Under the pieces are notes generated by a model. That model ran no database searches and was not told the DNA's origin. It worked only from the letters and a program-made list of their open reading frames with translations. From assembly GCF_042680805.1 (NCBI RefSeq), contig NZ_JBHUEM010000054.1:195388-259387 (forward strand): 64,000 nt of DNA, written 5' to 3'. The DNA comes from Bacillus_CJ salitolerans (GTDB lineage Bacteria > Bacillota > Bacilli > Bacillales > SA4). The position numbers and the translations under genes were made by a program. This document shows, in pieces, positions 9,632-18,501 of this stretch (within the stretch, counting starts at the first letter, position 1; every line of letters starts with the position of its first letter).

Positions 9632-10591
9632 ATGAAAGCAATCATTATTGGAATATTATCATCTATATTTTTTGCTGTTACCTTTATATTAAATCGATCG
9701 ATGGAGCTTTCCGGAGGGAGCTGGTTATGGAGTTCATCGTTACGATATTTCTTTATGATCCCTTTCCTACTGCTCATTGTTTTTTGTAGGGGGAATGGGA
9801 AGGCATTATTGAAGGAGCTTTGGGTAAATCCAAAGCCTTGGTTGATTTGGAGCTTCGTAGGATTTGGATTATTCTATGGACCCATCACTTATGCAGCGGC
9901 ATCTGGCCCAGGCTGGTTAGTTGCTGGAACCTGGCAATTCACGATTATTGCAGGAATTTTACTTACACCGTTGTTCCTAGAGGCAAGCGGTATTCGAAAA
10001 AGGCTTCCAATAAGTAGTTTATTATTTTCATTGATTATTTTAGCTGGAATATTAATCATGCAATGGGAAAACGCAAACGGTGAGCTTTCCCTTAAACTCG
10101 TGTTACATGGGATACTGCCAGTGGTGGTGGCTGCCTTTGCCTATCCTTTAGGAAATCGTAAAATGATGGAGAGGTATTCAGGGAAATTTGATACTTTTCA
10201 ACGGGTACTAGGGATGACATTAGCATCGACTCCGTTATGGGTTATTCTTGCCTTTACGGGTTATGTTAGTGTTGGTTTGCCAAGCGGGGATCAAGTTTTT
10301 CAATCATTTATCGTTGCTATATCTTCTGGGGTCATTGCAACACTATTGTTTTTCTTTGCTACTGAACTGGTAAAGGATGATAGCAATTTGCTAGCGGCTG
10401 TTGAAGCAACACAATCTACACAAGTCATTTTTGTTGTCCTTGGGGAAATAGCCTTCTTATCTATTTCGATACCTTCTACTTTATCGTTAGTAGGAATGGC
10501 TTTCGTGGTGGTTGGGATGATCCTGCATAGCTTAAAAGGAAAGAAAAAGTTAACCATTCCAAACCAAGATAAGATGGCACTGCAAAAATAA
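9632..10591 (+). CDS. EamA/DMT-type transporter, multidrug-resistance efflux (EmrE-like) family
   Basis: 319 residues with about ten hydrophobic segments, arranged as the five-plus-five repeat of drug/metabolite transporters. The N-terminal SSIFFAVTFILNRSMELSGGSWLWSSSLRY and the GPGWLVAGTWQFTII segment are typical of the multidrug-resistance efflux transporter family common in Bacillus. ATG 9632 is chosen over the upstream in-frame GTG 9614 because GGGGAG lies just before it. The C-terminus is basic and cytoplasmic (KGKKKL...). Substrate unknown. A decayed MFS gene lies directly upstream. Confidence 0.8.
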   Translation: MKAIIIGILSSIFFAVTFILNRSMELSGGSWLWSSSLRYFFMIPFLLLIVFCRGNGKALLKELWVNPKPWLIWSFVGFGLFYGPITYAAASGPGWLVAGTWQFTIIAGILLTPLFLEASGIRKRLPISSLLFSLIILAGILIMQWENANGELSLKLVLHGILPVVVAAFAYPLGNRKMMERYSGKFDTFQRVLGMTLASTPLWVILAFTGYVSVGLPSGDQVFQSFIVAISSGVIATLLFFFATELVKDDSNLLAAVEATQSTQVIFVVLGEIAFLSISIPSTLSLVGMAFVVVGMILHSLKGKKKLTIPNQDKMALQK

Positions 10592-10632
10592 ATAGCTAAA
10601 GATTGAAAAGAAGCTCCTCTAACATATCTGTT

Positions 10633-10973
10633 TTATATTAATTGACCAAGAGGTTGTTCAAGTAGATAGCCTTCTCTGTTTATATATCGTGGTTCTATTG
10701 ATCGTTTCTCTAGTTGTTCCAATCATGCTTGCCAATTCCTGATCTGTAAAGGTGTTTGTAAGCATGAATCCTTGCTCATGTTTTTCTCCAAGTAGGCTTT
10801 GTTCAGACGTATTATGTGAATTTGTTCCTCTAATCGATTTTGTAAATCAACAATTTTTTTACTTAGCATTCGGAACACTTTGATGCTCATTTCCGGAATG
10901 TAAGCAAAAAGGTTTCAAGATCTTTAAATAGTGGAAAAGACCTCAGTAATGCTTTAATTTCTTGACGATTCAT
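10633..10973 (-). pseudogene. Crp/Fnr family regulator remnant, internally deleted
   Basis: On the minus strand an ATG at 10973 preceded by GGAGCG starts MNRQEIKALLRSFPLFKDL, a classic Crp/Fnr N-terminus. After a frame change come IPEMSIKVFRMLSKKIVDLQ (the dimerisation helix), then after further disruption TDQELASMIGTTRETINR, the recognition helix-turn-helix, ending REGYLLEQPLGQLI at TAA 10635-10633. Only about 113 codons remain of the usual ~230: almost the whole cyclic-nucleotide-type barrel is gone, and at least two frame changes separate the pieces. It cannot make a working regulator. Confidence 0.7.
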
Positions 10974-11092
10974 CTAATCACGCTCCTCTATTATTCTTCA
11001 CTATCATACATAATTTGCCATATTTTATATGTATTCTACGTCAAAAAAGAGTGGATGAATCGTAGTATATAAGCATATAGTTAATTTATCCC

Positions 11093-11300
11093 GTTCCAAC
11101 TGGCGCTAAGACCCCCACTTCAAAACTTTAGATGAATTGAGAAGTTTAAGTGGGAGATAAGCGCCAGTTGGAACCCTGAAAAGGATCACAGACTAAAGTC
11201 GCCACCTCCTGTGGCAACGTCTGTGTGACCCACAGTGTGGGCCGGGGCTAACAATCAGTGGGGGATGAGGAAAACCCCCACTGAAAGAAGTTTCCCTTTA
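11093..11300 (+). mobile_element. compact hairpin-rich element, possible IS200/IS605-type (tnpB-less) remnant
   Basis: About 200 bp made almost entirely of stems. A 15-bp perfect inverted repeat GTTCCAACTGGCGCT / AGCGCCAGTTGGAAC (11093-11107, 11160-11174) encloses CCCACTT...AAGTGGG. Then CACAGAC...GTCTGTG (11187-11225) encloses GCCAC...GTGGC; then CCCACA/TGTGGG at about 11229-11241; then CAGTGGGGG...CCCCCACTG (11256-11283). No gene lies inside. Sub-terminal palindromes at both ends without flanking inverted repeats are how IS200/IS605 elements and their deleted derivatives look, and the last hairpin resembles the right end that also encodes the guide RNA of TnpB. The assignment is inference. 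Confidence 0.45.
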
Positions 11301-11326
11301 ATAAGTCAAAAGTAATGGAGGAAGAG

Positions 11327-12382
11327 ATGAAAAGGACAAGTATCCTTATCTTGGTCATGATATTGTGTAGTTTTCCTCTTTCTGCTCACATTAATGCTCA
11401 GGATCATGGAGTTTCAATAAATAGTGAGAGTGCTATTTTAATAGACGCTAAAACAGGAATCACATTATATGAAAAAAATAGTAGAGACATCATGTACCCA
11501 GCTAGCATTACAAAAATTGTAACAGCCATCGTAGCAATAGAAGAGGGGAAATTAGACGATATAGTCGTAGTGAGTAAAAATGCTACCAATGTAGAAGGAA
11601 CACGAGTGTATTTAAATGAAGGAGAACAAGTGTCAATGCATAAGCTTGTTCAAGGGCTTCTCATTAATTCTGGAAATGATGCAGGGGTTGCTATCGCGGA
11701 GCATATGGATGGGTCTGAGGAAGCGTTTTCAGAGCGAATGACCCGGTTTGTAAGAGAGAAAGTTGGAGTTGAGCAAACAATTTTTCAAAACCCACATGGA
11801 CTTTATGACCCGGACCACTTTACAACAGCCTATGATATGGCTCTCATTACAAGATATGCGATGAAGAATGAAACCTTCACTAAAATAATGGGTACGCGCT
11901 CCTTACCTTGGGAGGGAGAGAGCTGGGAGACAACTATTTACAATCATCATAAGCTTGTGCGTGGTGAAATTCCTTATGAAGGTGTTATTGGCGGGAAAAA
12001 TGGGTATGTCCAAAAATCTGGCTATACACTTGTAACTGTTGCAGAAAGAGAAAAGACTCAGCTTATAGCGGTAACCTTAAAAGCTTCCCGAAAAAATGAT
12101 GCATACAAGGACACTATTAAACTATTAGATTATGGCTTCGAAAACTTTGATACGTCACTCCTACCAAAGCCTAAACAGAATAGTAAAAATGATCAAAAAG
12201 ACAGAGAACCAATCTTAGAGAAAAAAGGCATTTCGATGGAAAAAGAATCTCTTGAGCCTGTTGAAAAGGAATCGGTTAATGATCACAATCTCATAAATTT
12301 TCTTGTAACTTTAGCATTGGTTGAAATGTTTGTGATCTCTTTAATAGTGAAAATACGGAAGAATAATCTTCATAAAGTATAA
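11327..12382 (+). CDS. D-alanyl-D-alanine carboxypeptidase family protein (peptidase S11)
   Basis: 351 residues. Signal peptide at 1-24 (MKRTSILILVMILCSFPLSAHINAQ). Penicillin-binding-protein motifs are complete: S60-I-T-K63 with the nucleophile serine, SGN at 115-117, and KNG near 223 in place of the usual KTG. A charged linker follows from ~275, then a C-terminal hydrophobic segment near 320-340 anchors the enzyme to the membrane. The family trims the terminal D-alanine from peptidoglycan stem peptides outside the cell. ATG 11327 is preferred over ATG 11315 because GGAGG lies between them. Closest to the DacF/DacB group by length, but which paralogue is uncertain; the asparagine in the third motif is seen in some S11 members. 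Confidence 0.85.
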   Translation: MKRTSILILVMILCSFPLSAHINAQDHGVSINSESAILIDAKTGITLYEKNSRDIMYPASITKIVTAIVAIEEGKLDDIVVVSKNATNVEGTRVYLNEGEQVSMHKLVQGLLINSGNDAGVAIAEHMDGSEEAFSERMTRFVREKVGVEQTIFQNPHGLYDPDHFTTAYDMALITRYAMKNETFTKIMGTRSLPWEGESWETTIYNHHKLVRGEIPYEGVIGGKNGYVQKSGYTLVTVAEREKTQLIAVTLKASRKNDAYKDTIKLLDYGFENFDTSLLPKPKQNSKNDQKDREPILEKKGISMEKESLEPVEKESVNDHNLINFLVTLALVEMFVISLIVKIRKNNLHKV

Positions 12383-12390
12383 ATTTTGAA

Positions 12391-12417
12391 CCACGGCATG
12401 GTAGTGCTGTGGTTTTT
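12391..12417 (+). terminator. Rho-independent terminator after the carboxypeptidase gene
   Basis: ACCACGGCA...TGCTGTGGT stem followed by TTTTT, starting 9 bases past the stop codon. Confidence 0.75.
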
Positions 12418-12610
12418 CTGCATCTAAATGTACAGAATGATATTTTTGCTTACCTTGAAATGATAGAGATACGGCTATTATTTGAATATAACGGCGATAA
12501 TGTAATGTGTTACGGGATTACGGCCACCATACAGTTATCCAAAGTAGTTTGAAAAATGATACCGTAAATTTACTATTTAACTACATAAATAACAGATTCA
12601 TTAAAAAAAT

Positions 12611-12624
12611 CGAATGTTCGTTCG
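12611..12624. promoter_or_regulatory. LexA (DinR) SOS box upstream of uvrB
   Basis: CGAATGTTCGTTCG fits the Bacillus DinR consensus GAAC-N4-GTTC with one mismatch (GAAT-GTTC-GTTC). It lies nine bases upstream of a good SigA promoter, where LexA could block polymerase, as expected for SOS-controlled uvrB. Confidence 0.8.
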
Positions 12625-12632
12625 TATATTTC

Positions 12633-12661
12633 TTGGATTTTAAATGGGAAATTGGTACAAT
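12633..12661 (+). promoter_or_regulatory. SigA-type promoter of uvrBA
   Basis: -35 TTGGAT (12633-12638), 17-bp spacer, -10 TACAAT (12656-12661), about 30 bp before the uvrB start. Confidence 0.75.
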
Positions 12662-12694
12662 AGGAAACAGATATGACCGATAGGAGGCTTTCGT

Positions 12695-14677
12695 GTGAAG
12701 GATCAGTTCGAACTAGTCTCAGCCTATTCTCCTTCTGGAGATCAGCCGAAGGCAATAGAAAAAATTGTAGAGGGTATCAGGCAAAATAAAAGGCACCAAA
12801 CATTACTTGGAGCAACAGGAACAGGTAAGACGTTTACCATCTCTAATGTAATTAATGAAGTAAATAAGCCTACACTAGTCATTGCACATAATAAAACGTT
12901 AGCTGGACAGCTTTATAGTGAATTCAAAGATTTTTTCCCAAACAATGCTGTAGAGTATTTCGTTAGTTATTATGATTACTATCAGCCAGAAGCATATGTT
13001 CCGCAAACGGACACGTTCATTGAAAAGGACGCCTCCATTAATGATGAGATTGATAAGCTACGTCACTCTGCTACATCATCTTTAATTGAACGAAAAGATG
13101 TTATCATTATTGCCAGTGTCTCTTGTATATACGGCTTAGGTTCTCCAGAAGAATACCGTGAATTAGTTGTTTCGCTTCGAGTTGGGATGGAAAAGGAAAG
13201 AAACAAACTTCTTCGGGATTTGGTGGATATCCAGTATGCTAGAAATGATATCGATTTTCAAAGGGGAACCTTCCGTGTAAGAGGTGATGTTGTAGAGATT
13301 TTCCCTGCTTCACGTGATGAGCATTGTATACGTGTCGAGTTTTTTGGTGATGAAATTGATCGTATACGCGAAGTAGATGCATTAACTGGAGAAATCATTG
13401 CCGATCGTGATCATGTAGCGATTTTTCCGGCTTCCCACTTCGTTACACGTGAAGAGAAGCTGAAAGTGGCGATAGAAAATATTGAAAAAGAGCTAGAGGA
13501 ACGATTAGCAGAGATGAGAGAAAATGGAAAGCTGCTTGAGGCACAGCGTCTTGAGCAACGTACTCGGTATGACTTAGAAATGATGCGCGAAATGGGCTTC
13601 TGTTCAGGGATTGAAAACTACTCTAGACATTTAACCTTACGTCCTGAAGGATCGACACCTTACACTTTACTAGACTTCTTTCCGAAGGATTCGTTAATTG
13701 TCATTGATGAGTCTCATGTTACCATTCCGCAAATCAGAGCAATGTATAATGGAGACCGTGCTCGTAAGTCAGTTCTAGTTGATCACGGCTTTCGCTTACC
13801 ATCTGCACTTGACAACAGACCCTTAATGTTTGATGAATTTGAAAAACATATTAATCAAATCGTGTATGTTTCTGCGACCCCAGGACCTTATGAACTGGAA
13901 CAATCGCCAGGGACAATTGAGCAGATTATTCGTCCAACGGGTCTTCTAGATCCAACTATTGATGTTCGCCCAATAAAAGGTCAGATTGATGATTTGTTGA
14001 GTGAAATTCAGACTAGAATTGAACGAAATGAGCGTGTGCTCGTTACCACCTTAACAAAAAAGATGTCTGAGGATTTAACAAATTACCTGAAGGAGTTAGG
14101 TATTAAAGTAAACTATCTACACTCGGAAATTAAAACGCTCGAAAGAATTGAAATTATACGGGATTTACGATTAGGAAAATTTGATGTCCTCGTTGGTATT
14201 AACCTACTTAGGGAAGGTCTTGATATTCCAGAGGTGTCACTTGTTGCAATATTAGATGCAGATAAAGAGGGCTTCCTTCGTTCTGAACGTTCGTTAATTC
14301 AGACGATTGGACGTGCAGCTCGTAATGCAAATGGTCATGTCATCATGTATGCCGATAGAATCACGAAATCGATGGAAATTGCCATGAATGAAACGAAACG
14401 CCGACGTGAAATTCAAGAAGATTATAACCGTAAACATGGAATTACCCCACAAACGATAAATAAAAAGATACGAGATGTCATTCGGGCAACAGTTGCGGCA
14501 GAAGCAGAAGAAACGTATGAGACAGCACCGAAGCTTACAAAGCTATCAAAGCCAGAGCGTGAGAAATTACTGGCAAGCTTAGAAGTAGAAATGAAGGAAG
14601 CAGCAAAAGCATTAAACTTTGAACGTGCTGCAGAGCTCCGTGATTTATTATTAGAATTAAAGGCGGAAGGAAAATAA
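12695..14677 (+). CDS. uvrB: excinuclease ABC subunit B
   Basis: 660 residues, the usual UvrB length. The N-terminus has the SPSGDQPKAI motif and helicase Walker A LLGATGTGKTFT; the beta-hairpin YYDYYQPEAYVPQTD that clamps damaged DNA is intact; helicase motifs continue to TIGRAARN near 540, and a C-terminal UVR domain (EKLLASLEVEMKEAAKALNFERAAELRD) binds UvrA/UvrC. UvrB is the damage-verification helicase of nucleotide excision repair. The start is GTG 12695 with TAGGAGG upstream. It is followed by uvrA after 3 bases, so the two are co-transcribed, under the LexA box described above. Confidence 0.98.
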   Translation: MKDQFELVSAYSPSGDQPKAIEKIVEGIRQNKRHQTLLGATGTGKTFTISNVINEVNKPTLVIAHNKTLAGQLYSEFKDFFPNNAVEYFVSYYDYYQPEAYVPQTDTFIEKDASINDEIDKLRHSATSSLIERKDVIIIASVSCIYGLGSPEEYRELVVSLRVGMEKERNKLLRDLVDIQYARNDIDFQRGTFRVRGDVVEIFPASRDEHCIRVEFFGDEIDRIREVDALTGEIIADRDHVAIFPASHFVTREEKLKVAIENIEKELEERLAEMRENGKLLEAQRLEQRTRYDLEMMREMGFCSGIENYSRHLTLRPEGSTPYTLLDFFPKDSLIVIDESHVTIPQIRAMYNGDRARKSVLVDHGFRLPSALDNRPLMFDEFEKHINQIVYVSATPGPYELEQSPGTIEQIIRPTGLLDPTIDVRPIKGQIDDLLSEIQTRIERNERVLVTTLTKKMSEDLTNYLKELGIKVNYLHSEIKTLERIEIIRDLRLGKFDVLVGINLLREGLDIPEVSLVAILDADKEGFLRSERSLIQTIGRAARNANGHVIMYADRITKSMEIAMNETKRRREIQEDYNRKHGITPQTINKKIRDVIRATVAAEAEETYETAPKLTKLSKPEREKLLASLEVEMKEAAKALNFERAAELRDLLLELKAEGK

Positions 14678-14680
14678 TCG

Positions 14681-17554
14681 ATGGTAATGGATAAAATTGT
14701 TGTAAAAGGTGCGAGAGCACATAATTTAAAAAATATAGATGTCACCATTCCCCGAGATAAGCTTGTTGTATTAACAGGCTTATCGGGCTCTGGGAAATCT
14801 TCCTTAGCTTTTGACACAATCTATGCTGAAGGACAACGTAGATATGTAGAATCCTTGTCTGCCTATGCGAGACAATTTTTAGGTCAAATGGATAAGCCTG
14901 ATGTCGATGCAATCGAAGGTCTCTCTCCAGCGATCTCAATTGACCAAAAAACAACAAGTCGTAACCCACGGTCAACTGTCGGGACAGTAACTGAAATCTA
15001 TGACTATCTGCGACTTCTCTTTGCAAGAGTGGGGCGTCCAGTGTGTCCGGAGCATGGAATCGAGATTACATCACAAACGATCGAACAAATGGTTGACCGA
15101 ATTCTTGAGTATCCTGAACGAACTAAAATGCAAATACTTGCTCCCGTTATAAGTGGAAAAAAAGGAACGCATGTGAAGGTATTAGAGGATATAAAAAAGC
15201 AAGGATTTGTTCGTGTTCGAGTGAACGGGGAAATGATGGAGATTTCAGATGAGATTGAACTTGAAAAGAATAAAAAACATTCTATAGAAGTCGTCATCGA
15301 CCGTGTCATCATTAAAGAAGGTATATCTGCAAGACTTAGCGACTCGATTGAAACCGCTCTTCGTTTAGGGGATGGAAAAGTCATCGTCGATGTTATGGAG
15401 CAAGAAGAGCTTTTATTTAGTGAACATCACGCATGCCCTCATTGTGGCTTTTCGATTGGTGAACTTGAACCAAGGATGTTTTCATTTAATAGTCCATTTG
15501 GAGCTTGTCAAAGCTGTGATGGCTTAGGTACGAAGCTAGAGGTTGACTTAGATCTTGTCATTCCTAACTGGAACCTATCATTAAAAAACCATGCGATTGC
15601 CCCGTGGGAACCAACTAGCTCACAGTATTATCCATCGCTTCTTGAAGCGGTTTGTAATCATTATGGAATAGATATGGATATGCCCGTAAAGGATATTCCG
15701 AAGCATTTAATGGATCGCGTTTTATATGGTAGTCAAGGTGATCAAATCTATTTTCGATACGAGAATGACTTTGGTCAAGTGAGAGAAAATTACATTGAAT
15801 TCGAAGGTGTTGTCTCGAACATTAATCGAAGGTATAAGGAAACAAGCTCTGATTATATTCGAGAACAAATGGAAAAGTACATGGCTACGCAAGATTGTCC
15901 TACTTGTAAAGGGCATCGACTAAAGAAAGAAAGCCTTGCTGTTTTAATTCAGGATCAGCATATTGGACATGTTACGAATTATTCCATTACAGAAGCTTAT
16001 AATTATGTAACATCGCTTCATTTAACAGAAAAAGAAACAAAAATTGCTAATATGATTTTACGAGAAATTCAAGAGCGACTAGGATTTCTTATCAATGTTG
16101 GACTCGATTATCTCACGATGAGCCGTGCGGCGGGGACTTTATCAGGTGGGGAGGCACAACGAATTCGTTTAGCCACTCAAATTGGTTCACGTTTAACAGG
16201 TGTTCTCTATATATTAGATGAACCTTCGATTGGTTTACATCAACGCGACAATGACCGGCTCATTCATACGCTTCAAAATATGCGTGACATTGGCAATACT
16301 TTAATTGTCGTTGAACATGATGAGGATACCATGATGGCTGCTGACTACTTGATTGATATTGGACCAGGTGCAGGTGTCCACGGCGGAGAAATCATTTCTC
16401 AAGGTACACCAGACGAGGTAATGAACGACCAAAACTCATTAACGGGACAATATTTATCAGGAAAGAAATTTATCCCTTTACCACTTGAGCGTAGAAAACC
16501 TGATGGTCGATACTTAGAGGTAATTGGTGCGCGTGAGAATAACTTGAAAAATGTGAAGGTGAAATTTCCGTTAGGAACGTTTATTTCTGTAACGGGTGTA
16601 TCTGGATCAGGAAAAAGTACGTTGATTAACGAAATATTATATAAATCATTAGCACAACACTTAACGAAAGCCAAAGTAAGACCTGGTGAGCATAAGGAAG
16701 TAAAAGGGATTGACCAGCTTGATAAAGTGATTGATATTGATCAATCTCCGATTGGCCGAACACCAAGGTCAAATCCTGCTACATATACTGGTGTTTTTGA
16801 TGACATTCGTGATGTGTTTGCATCAACAAATGAAGCGAAAGTACGAGGATATAAAAAAGGTCGTTTTAGCTTTAATGTGAAGGGTGGACGATGCGAGGCT
16901 TGCCGAGGGGATGGAATTATTAAAATCGAAATGCACTTCCTGCCCGATGTGTATGTACCTTGTGAGGTATGTCACGGTAAACGATATAACCGTGAAACGT
17001 TAGAGGTGAAATACAAAGGAAAAAGTATTTCAGAAGTTCTTGAAATGACGGTAGATGACTCATTGGAGTTCTTCACCAACATACCGAAAATAAATCGCAA
17101 ACTCCAAACAATTTTTGATGTAGGTCTAGGTTACATTAAGCTAGGTCAACCAGCTACGACCTTATCAGGAGGAGAAGCGCAGCGAGTAAAGCTTGCGTCA
17201 GAATTACACAGACGCTCAACAGGAAGATCCATGTATATTTTAGATGAACCAACTACCGGTCTCCATGTTGATGATATCGCTAGATTACTTCAAGTATTAC
17301 AAAGACTTGTTGAAAACGGTGATACCGTATTAGTTATTGAGCACAATTTGGATGTAATAAAAGCATCGGATTATATTGTGGATCTTGGCCCAGAAGGTGG
17401 AGACAAAGGTGGAACGATTATAGCGACTGGAACACCAGAGGAAATTGTGAAGGTGAAAGAATCCTATACTGGAAAATATTTAAAACCAATACTAGAACGT
17501 GATCGGAAGCGAATGAAAGAACGTGTAAAGAAGCTCGAATCAGTCGGTCAATAA
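14681..17554 (+). CDS. uvrA: excinuclease ABC subunit A
   Basis: 957 residues, identical in length to the B. subtilis protein. Two ABC ATPase modules: Walker A GLSGSGKSS near residue 32 and GVSGSGKST near 645, signatures LSGGEAQRIRLA and LSGGEAQRVKLA, plus zinc modules (CPHCGF...CQSCDGLG; CEACRGDG...CEVCHGKR). The UvrB-interaction region absent from the short paralogue at 2958 is present here. UvrA dimers scan DNA for damage and load UvrB. ATG 14681 follows GGAAGG inside the uvrB end. A second in-frame ATG lies six bases later. The transcript ends at the hairpin just downstream. Confidence 0.98.
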   Translation: MVMDKIVVKGARAHNLKNIDVTIPRDKLVVLTGLSGSGKSSLAFDTIYAEGQRRYVESLSAYARQFLGQMDKPDVDAIEGLSPAISIDQKTTSRNPRSTVGTVTEIYDYLRLLFARVGRPVCPEHGIEITSQTIEQMVDRILEYPERTKMQILAPVISGKKGTHVKVLEDIKKQGFVRVRVNGEMMEISDEIELEKNKKHSIEVVIDRVIIKEGISARLSDSIETALRLGDGKVIVDVMEQEELLFSEHHACPHCGFSIGELEPRMFSFNSPFGACQSCDGLGTKLEVDLDLVIPNWNLSLKNHAIAPWEPTSSQYYPSLLEAVCNHYGIDMDMPVKDIPKHLMDRVLYGSQGDQIYFRYENDFGQVRENYIEFEGVVSNINRRYKETSSDYIREQMEKYMATQDCPTCKGHRLKKESLAVLIQDQHIGHVTNYSITEAYNYVTSLHLTEKETKIANMILREIQERLGFLINVGLDYLTMSRAAGTLSGGEAQRIRLATQIGSRLTGVLYILDEPSIGLHQRDNDRLIHTLQNMRDIGNTLIVVEHDEDTMMAADYLIDIGPGAGVHGGEIISQGTPDEVMNDQNSLTGQYLSGKKFIPLPLERRKPDGRYLEVIGARENNLKNVKVKFPLGTFISVTGVSGSGKSTLINEILYKSLAQHLTKAKVRPGEHKEVKGIDQLDKVIDIDQSPIGRTPRSNPATYTGVFDDIRDVFASTNEAKVRGYKKGRFSFNVKGGRCEACRGDGIIKIEMHFLPDVYVPCEVCHGKRYNRETLEVKYKGKSISEVLEMTVDDSLEFFTNIPKINRKLQTIFDVGLGYIKLGQPATTLSGGEAQRVKLASELHRRSTGRSMYILDEPTTGLHVDDIARLLQVLQRLVENGDTVLVIEHNLDVIKASDYIVDLGPEGGDKGGTIIATGTPEEIVKVKESYTGKYLKPILERDRKRMKERVKKLESVGQ

Positions 17555-17561
17555 CGAAAAA

Positions 17562-17591
17562 GAGACCTAACGCAAGTTAGGTCTCTTTTTG
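17562..17591 (+). terminator. terminator of uvrBA
   Basis: GAGACCTAAC...GTTAGGTCTC, a 10-bp perfect stem, followed by TTTTTG. Confidence 0.9.
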
Positions 17592-17626
17592 TTAATAAGT
17601 TTCTGGTGTTTAGTTACTGCTAAATC

Positions 17627-17788
17627 TAGCTCCAGCGCCCAGCCAAGAAGAAATGGCGACGATCTTTGCCATTTCATCCTAATCGAGGTTAAATGTACTG
17701 TCATGAATAAAAGGGAAAACCACCCTATTTTCATGACAGAACATTTGCTCTGCATGAGGCAAAACGGGGCGCCCTGAGCCTTTTTTTC
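17627..17788 (+). repeat. dispersed structured repeat, copy 1
   Basis: One of four related intergenic elements in this window. Outer stem: GCTC..GCGCCC near 17628-17640 pairs with GGGCGC..GAGC near 17767-17779. Inner stem A: AAATGGC / GCCATTT. Inner stem B: TGTCATGAA / TTCATGACA around an AAAAGGG / CCC(T)ATTTT extension. A T-run follows, so the element can also end transcription. It lies after the uvrA terminator, converging on the small minus-strand gene. Confidence 0.8.
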
Positions 17789-17971
17789 TTAAATTTTAAT
17801 ATCCAGAAATTGAGAAAGCGGGGAAGGTTGCTGTAATTCCCTTAAATTCTTTGCAGGGTCTTGAACAACTTCTCTAATAGCTTGATTTAAAGCTTGTTCT
17901 GCTTTTGATTTGTTCATTTGAACGGCTTGAGATACGACTCCGCTACCAGATGATGCACTTACTGAACTCAC
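17789..17971 (-). CDS. small hypothetical protein, 60 residues
   Basis: GTG 17971 is preceded by AAGGAGG with eight bases of spacing, the best start in an otherwise longer open frame. The product is serine-rich at the N-terminus, then helical and polar (KSKAEQALNQAIREVVQDPAKNL), with no signal peptide or membrane segment. I do not recognise the family with confidence; size and composition recall short Bacillus 'putative motility' proteins of the YjfB type, but this is a weak resemblance. It stands alone, facing structured repeat copy 1 at its 3' end and divergent from yvlA. Confidence 0.65.
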   Translation of the reverse strand: MSSVSASSGSGVVSQAVQMNKSKAEQALNQAIREVVQDPAKNLRELQQPSPLSQFLDIKI

Positions 17972-18092
17972 AGGTATTTCCTCCTTAGCAAAATACGAAT
18001 ATAAAAAAAATATATTCTTCAAAAGTTTAAAAATCCCTTTTGATTAAAATATAAAATTTTTTTCATAAAATACAATAGATTCATTATATACT

Positions 18093-18118
18093 TGAAACTA
18101 ATGATTCACTCATTCGTA
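18093..18118 (+). promoter_or_regulatory. SigW-type promoter of yvlABCD
   Basis: TGAAAC (18093-18098), 16 bases, CGTA (18115-18118): an exact ECF sigma-W pattern 24 bp before the yvlA start. In B. subtilis the yvl operon belongs to the SigW envelope-stress regulon, so the match is expected and informative. Confidence 0.85.
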
Positions 18119-18141
18119 ATTATTATAAAGGGGATGATAAA

Positions 18142-18456
18142 ATGAATGGAGATACAAATAAATTACTATCGGCATTGTGCTACTTTAGCATTTTCTTTGC
18201 AGGATTCATTCTTCCAATTGTTATTTATTTTATTGTTAGTGACAGAGAAGTGAAAGATCATGCTAAGGGTGCGTTTCTATCTCACGTAATCCCTCTTGTG
18301 ACGATACCGGTCTTTGTTTTCGGTGGAATCATGTCAGGTGTTGCAGAAGGATTTTTCATTATATTAATTATTGGCTTCATCGTTACCTTTATCGTTAATA
18401 TTGTCGTTGTCGTTTGGAATGTTATTAAAGGTATTCAGGTACTAAGAAGCTACTAA
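18142..18456 (+). CDS. yvlA: YvlA-like DUF4870 membrane protein
   Basis: 104 residues, with hydrophobic segments near 8-30, 48-66 and 70-97, and the NKLLSALCYFSIFFAGFILP start typical of DUF4870 (Tic20-like) proteins. The conserved RE(V)KDHAKGAF stretch lies between the first two segments. First gene of a four-gene operon matching yvlABCD, directly behind the SigW promoter. GGGGATG serves as ribosome site. Molecular role unknown; context suggests envelope-stress defence. Confidence 0.85.
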   Translation: MNGDTNKLLSALCYFSIFFAGFILPIVIYFIVSDREVKDHAKGAFLSHVIPLVTIPVFVFGGIMSGVAEGFFIILIIGFIVTFIVNIVVVVWNVIKGIQVLRSY

Positions 18457-18501
18457 AAAAACATAGGTACTATGTGTTTGTAAAAGGAAGGTGTGAATAC
18501 A

